From contig NZ_JAIKLE010000016.1 in assembly GCF_022267315.1 (NCBI RefSeq), positions 62,001-126,000 on the forward strand: a stretch of 64,000 nucleotides of DNA. Direction: 5' to 3'. The notes below the pieces were generated by a model. The model ran no database searches, was not told where the DNA came from, and saw only the letters and a list, made by a program, of their open reading frames with translations. This DNA comes from Maribellus maritimus. Its GTDB lineage: Bacteria > Bacteroidota > Bacteroidia > Bacteroidales > Prolixibacteraceae. Numbering within the stretch: the first letter of the stretch is position 1; each line of letters begins with the position of its first letter. Positions 63,684 to 64,000 of the stretch are shown here, piece by piece. A program made the translations under genes and the position numbers.

Positions 63684-64000
63684 CTATTTCCCTGAAACTG
63701 CCACCAAATGATTCCCCGTTCTGAAAAACAAATAGTTATCGGAAATGGCTGGTGTGGACATTACAGTTTCGTGCAACTTATTTTCCCGGAGGATCTCAAA
63801 CTCAGGCCCGGTTTTTACAGAATATACTACTCCGTCGTTGTCGGTTATGTAAATTATTCCATCGGCAGCAACAGGGCACGATGTATAACTATTTCCGCCG
63901 CCCACCTTCTCAGAATACATTTCTTCCCCCGTAACAGCATTGTAGCAGGTAAGTTTACCATTCCAGGCTGCATTATACAAATATCCGTTGTATAATAGCA
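63684..64000 (-). CDS. PQQ-binding-like beta-propeller protein, C-terminal part
   Basis: The open frame enters from the right edge and ends at 63684, so about 105 C-terminal residues are visible. Propeller blades show the usual pattern (GKLTCYNAVTGEEMYSEKV, PVAADGIIYITDNDGVVYSVKTG, STPAISDNYLFFRTGNHLVAVSG). Proteins of this group are mostly exported and may assemble outer-membrane complexes or bind PQQ or sugars. Function cannot be told from the fragment. It lies upstream of the MMPL exporter gene, 113 bases away. Confidence 0.8.
   Translation of the reverse strand, partial: LLYNGYLYNAAWNGKLTCYNAVTGEEMYSEKVGGGNSYTSCPVAADGIIYITDNDGVVYSVKTGPEFEILRENKLHETVMSTPAISDNYLFFRTGNHLVAVSGK

Overview
The window comes from a low-GC member of the Bacteroidota. 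The evidence is the AT-rich DNA, the scarcity of Shine-Dalgarno sites, several promoter-like boxes of the TAnnTTTG type, LytTR/LytS regulators with a propeller sensor, U32 and PagL-like proteins, and an atpD-atpC pair. A Bacteroidia or Marinilabiliales-type marine or sediment bacterium is plausible, but I cannot fix the genus. No rRNA, tRNA, CRISPR array, transposase or phage gene is visible, so this looks like ordinary chromosome.

Layout. Positions 1-7000 hold envelope and secreted proteins around methionyl-tRNA synthetase (metG). Positions 7100-10800 are a plus-strand run of housekeeping genes: HAD phosphatase, LD-carboxypeptidase, YraN, YjbR, C1 peptidase and S4 protein. Positions 11100-24400 are regulatory: an MscS channel; a LytTR regulator overlapping a propeller histidine kinase; an ECF sigma factor with a HEAT-repeat anti-sigma factor and two DUF4097 proteins; and a hybrid kinase followed by a sigma-54 activator. 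A tandem palindrome and a sigma-54-like promoter lie in front of the next gene, a membrane-anchored coiled-coil protein. Positions 24600-31900 hold an acyl-CoA synthetase, a second MscS, a DUF5009 acyltransferase with a Tat-exported sugar isomerase-like protein, an outer-membrane-like protein and a U32 protein.

The most unusual locus is the minus-strand cluster from 47636 to 32070. In transcription order it encodes an ABC ATPase, a three-part ABC-2 permease / M1-like / golvesin-like protein, a TolC-type outer-membrane factor, a lipoprotein adaptor, an RND pump, a 1574-residue single-chain fusion of a second RND pump with a membrane segment and an ABC ATPase, and a small ABC-2 permease. The fused ATPase and the free ATPase are clear paralogues. 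The cluster therefore joins a complete RND tripartite pump and two ABC modules in one apparent operon. I infer a hybrid ATP- and ion-gradient-driven envelope export machine. It is the best candidate here for an undescribed system.

Downstream are a secreted DUF3244-like protein with a decayed paralogue beside it, a PagL-like deacylase, a ComB-type phosphatase and a PatB/MalY aminotransferase. A tightly overlapping minus-strand operon follows: START protein, DUF2062, SDR, epimerase, LytS kinase and LytTR regulator. The window ends with a family-9 glycosyltransferase, atpDC with a well-matched promoter, a polyprenyl synthase coupled to an MMPL-type transporter, and the end of a PQQ-propeller protein.
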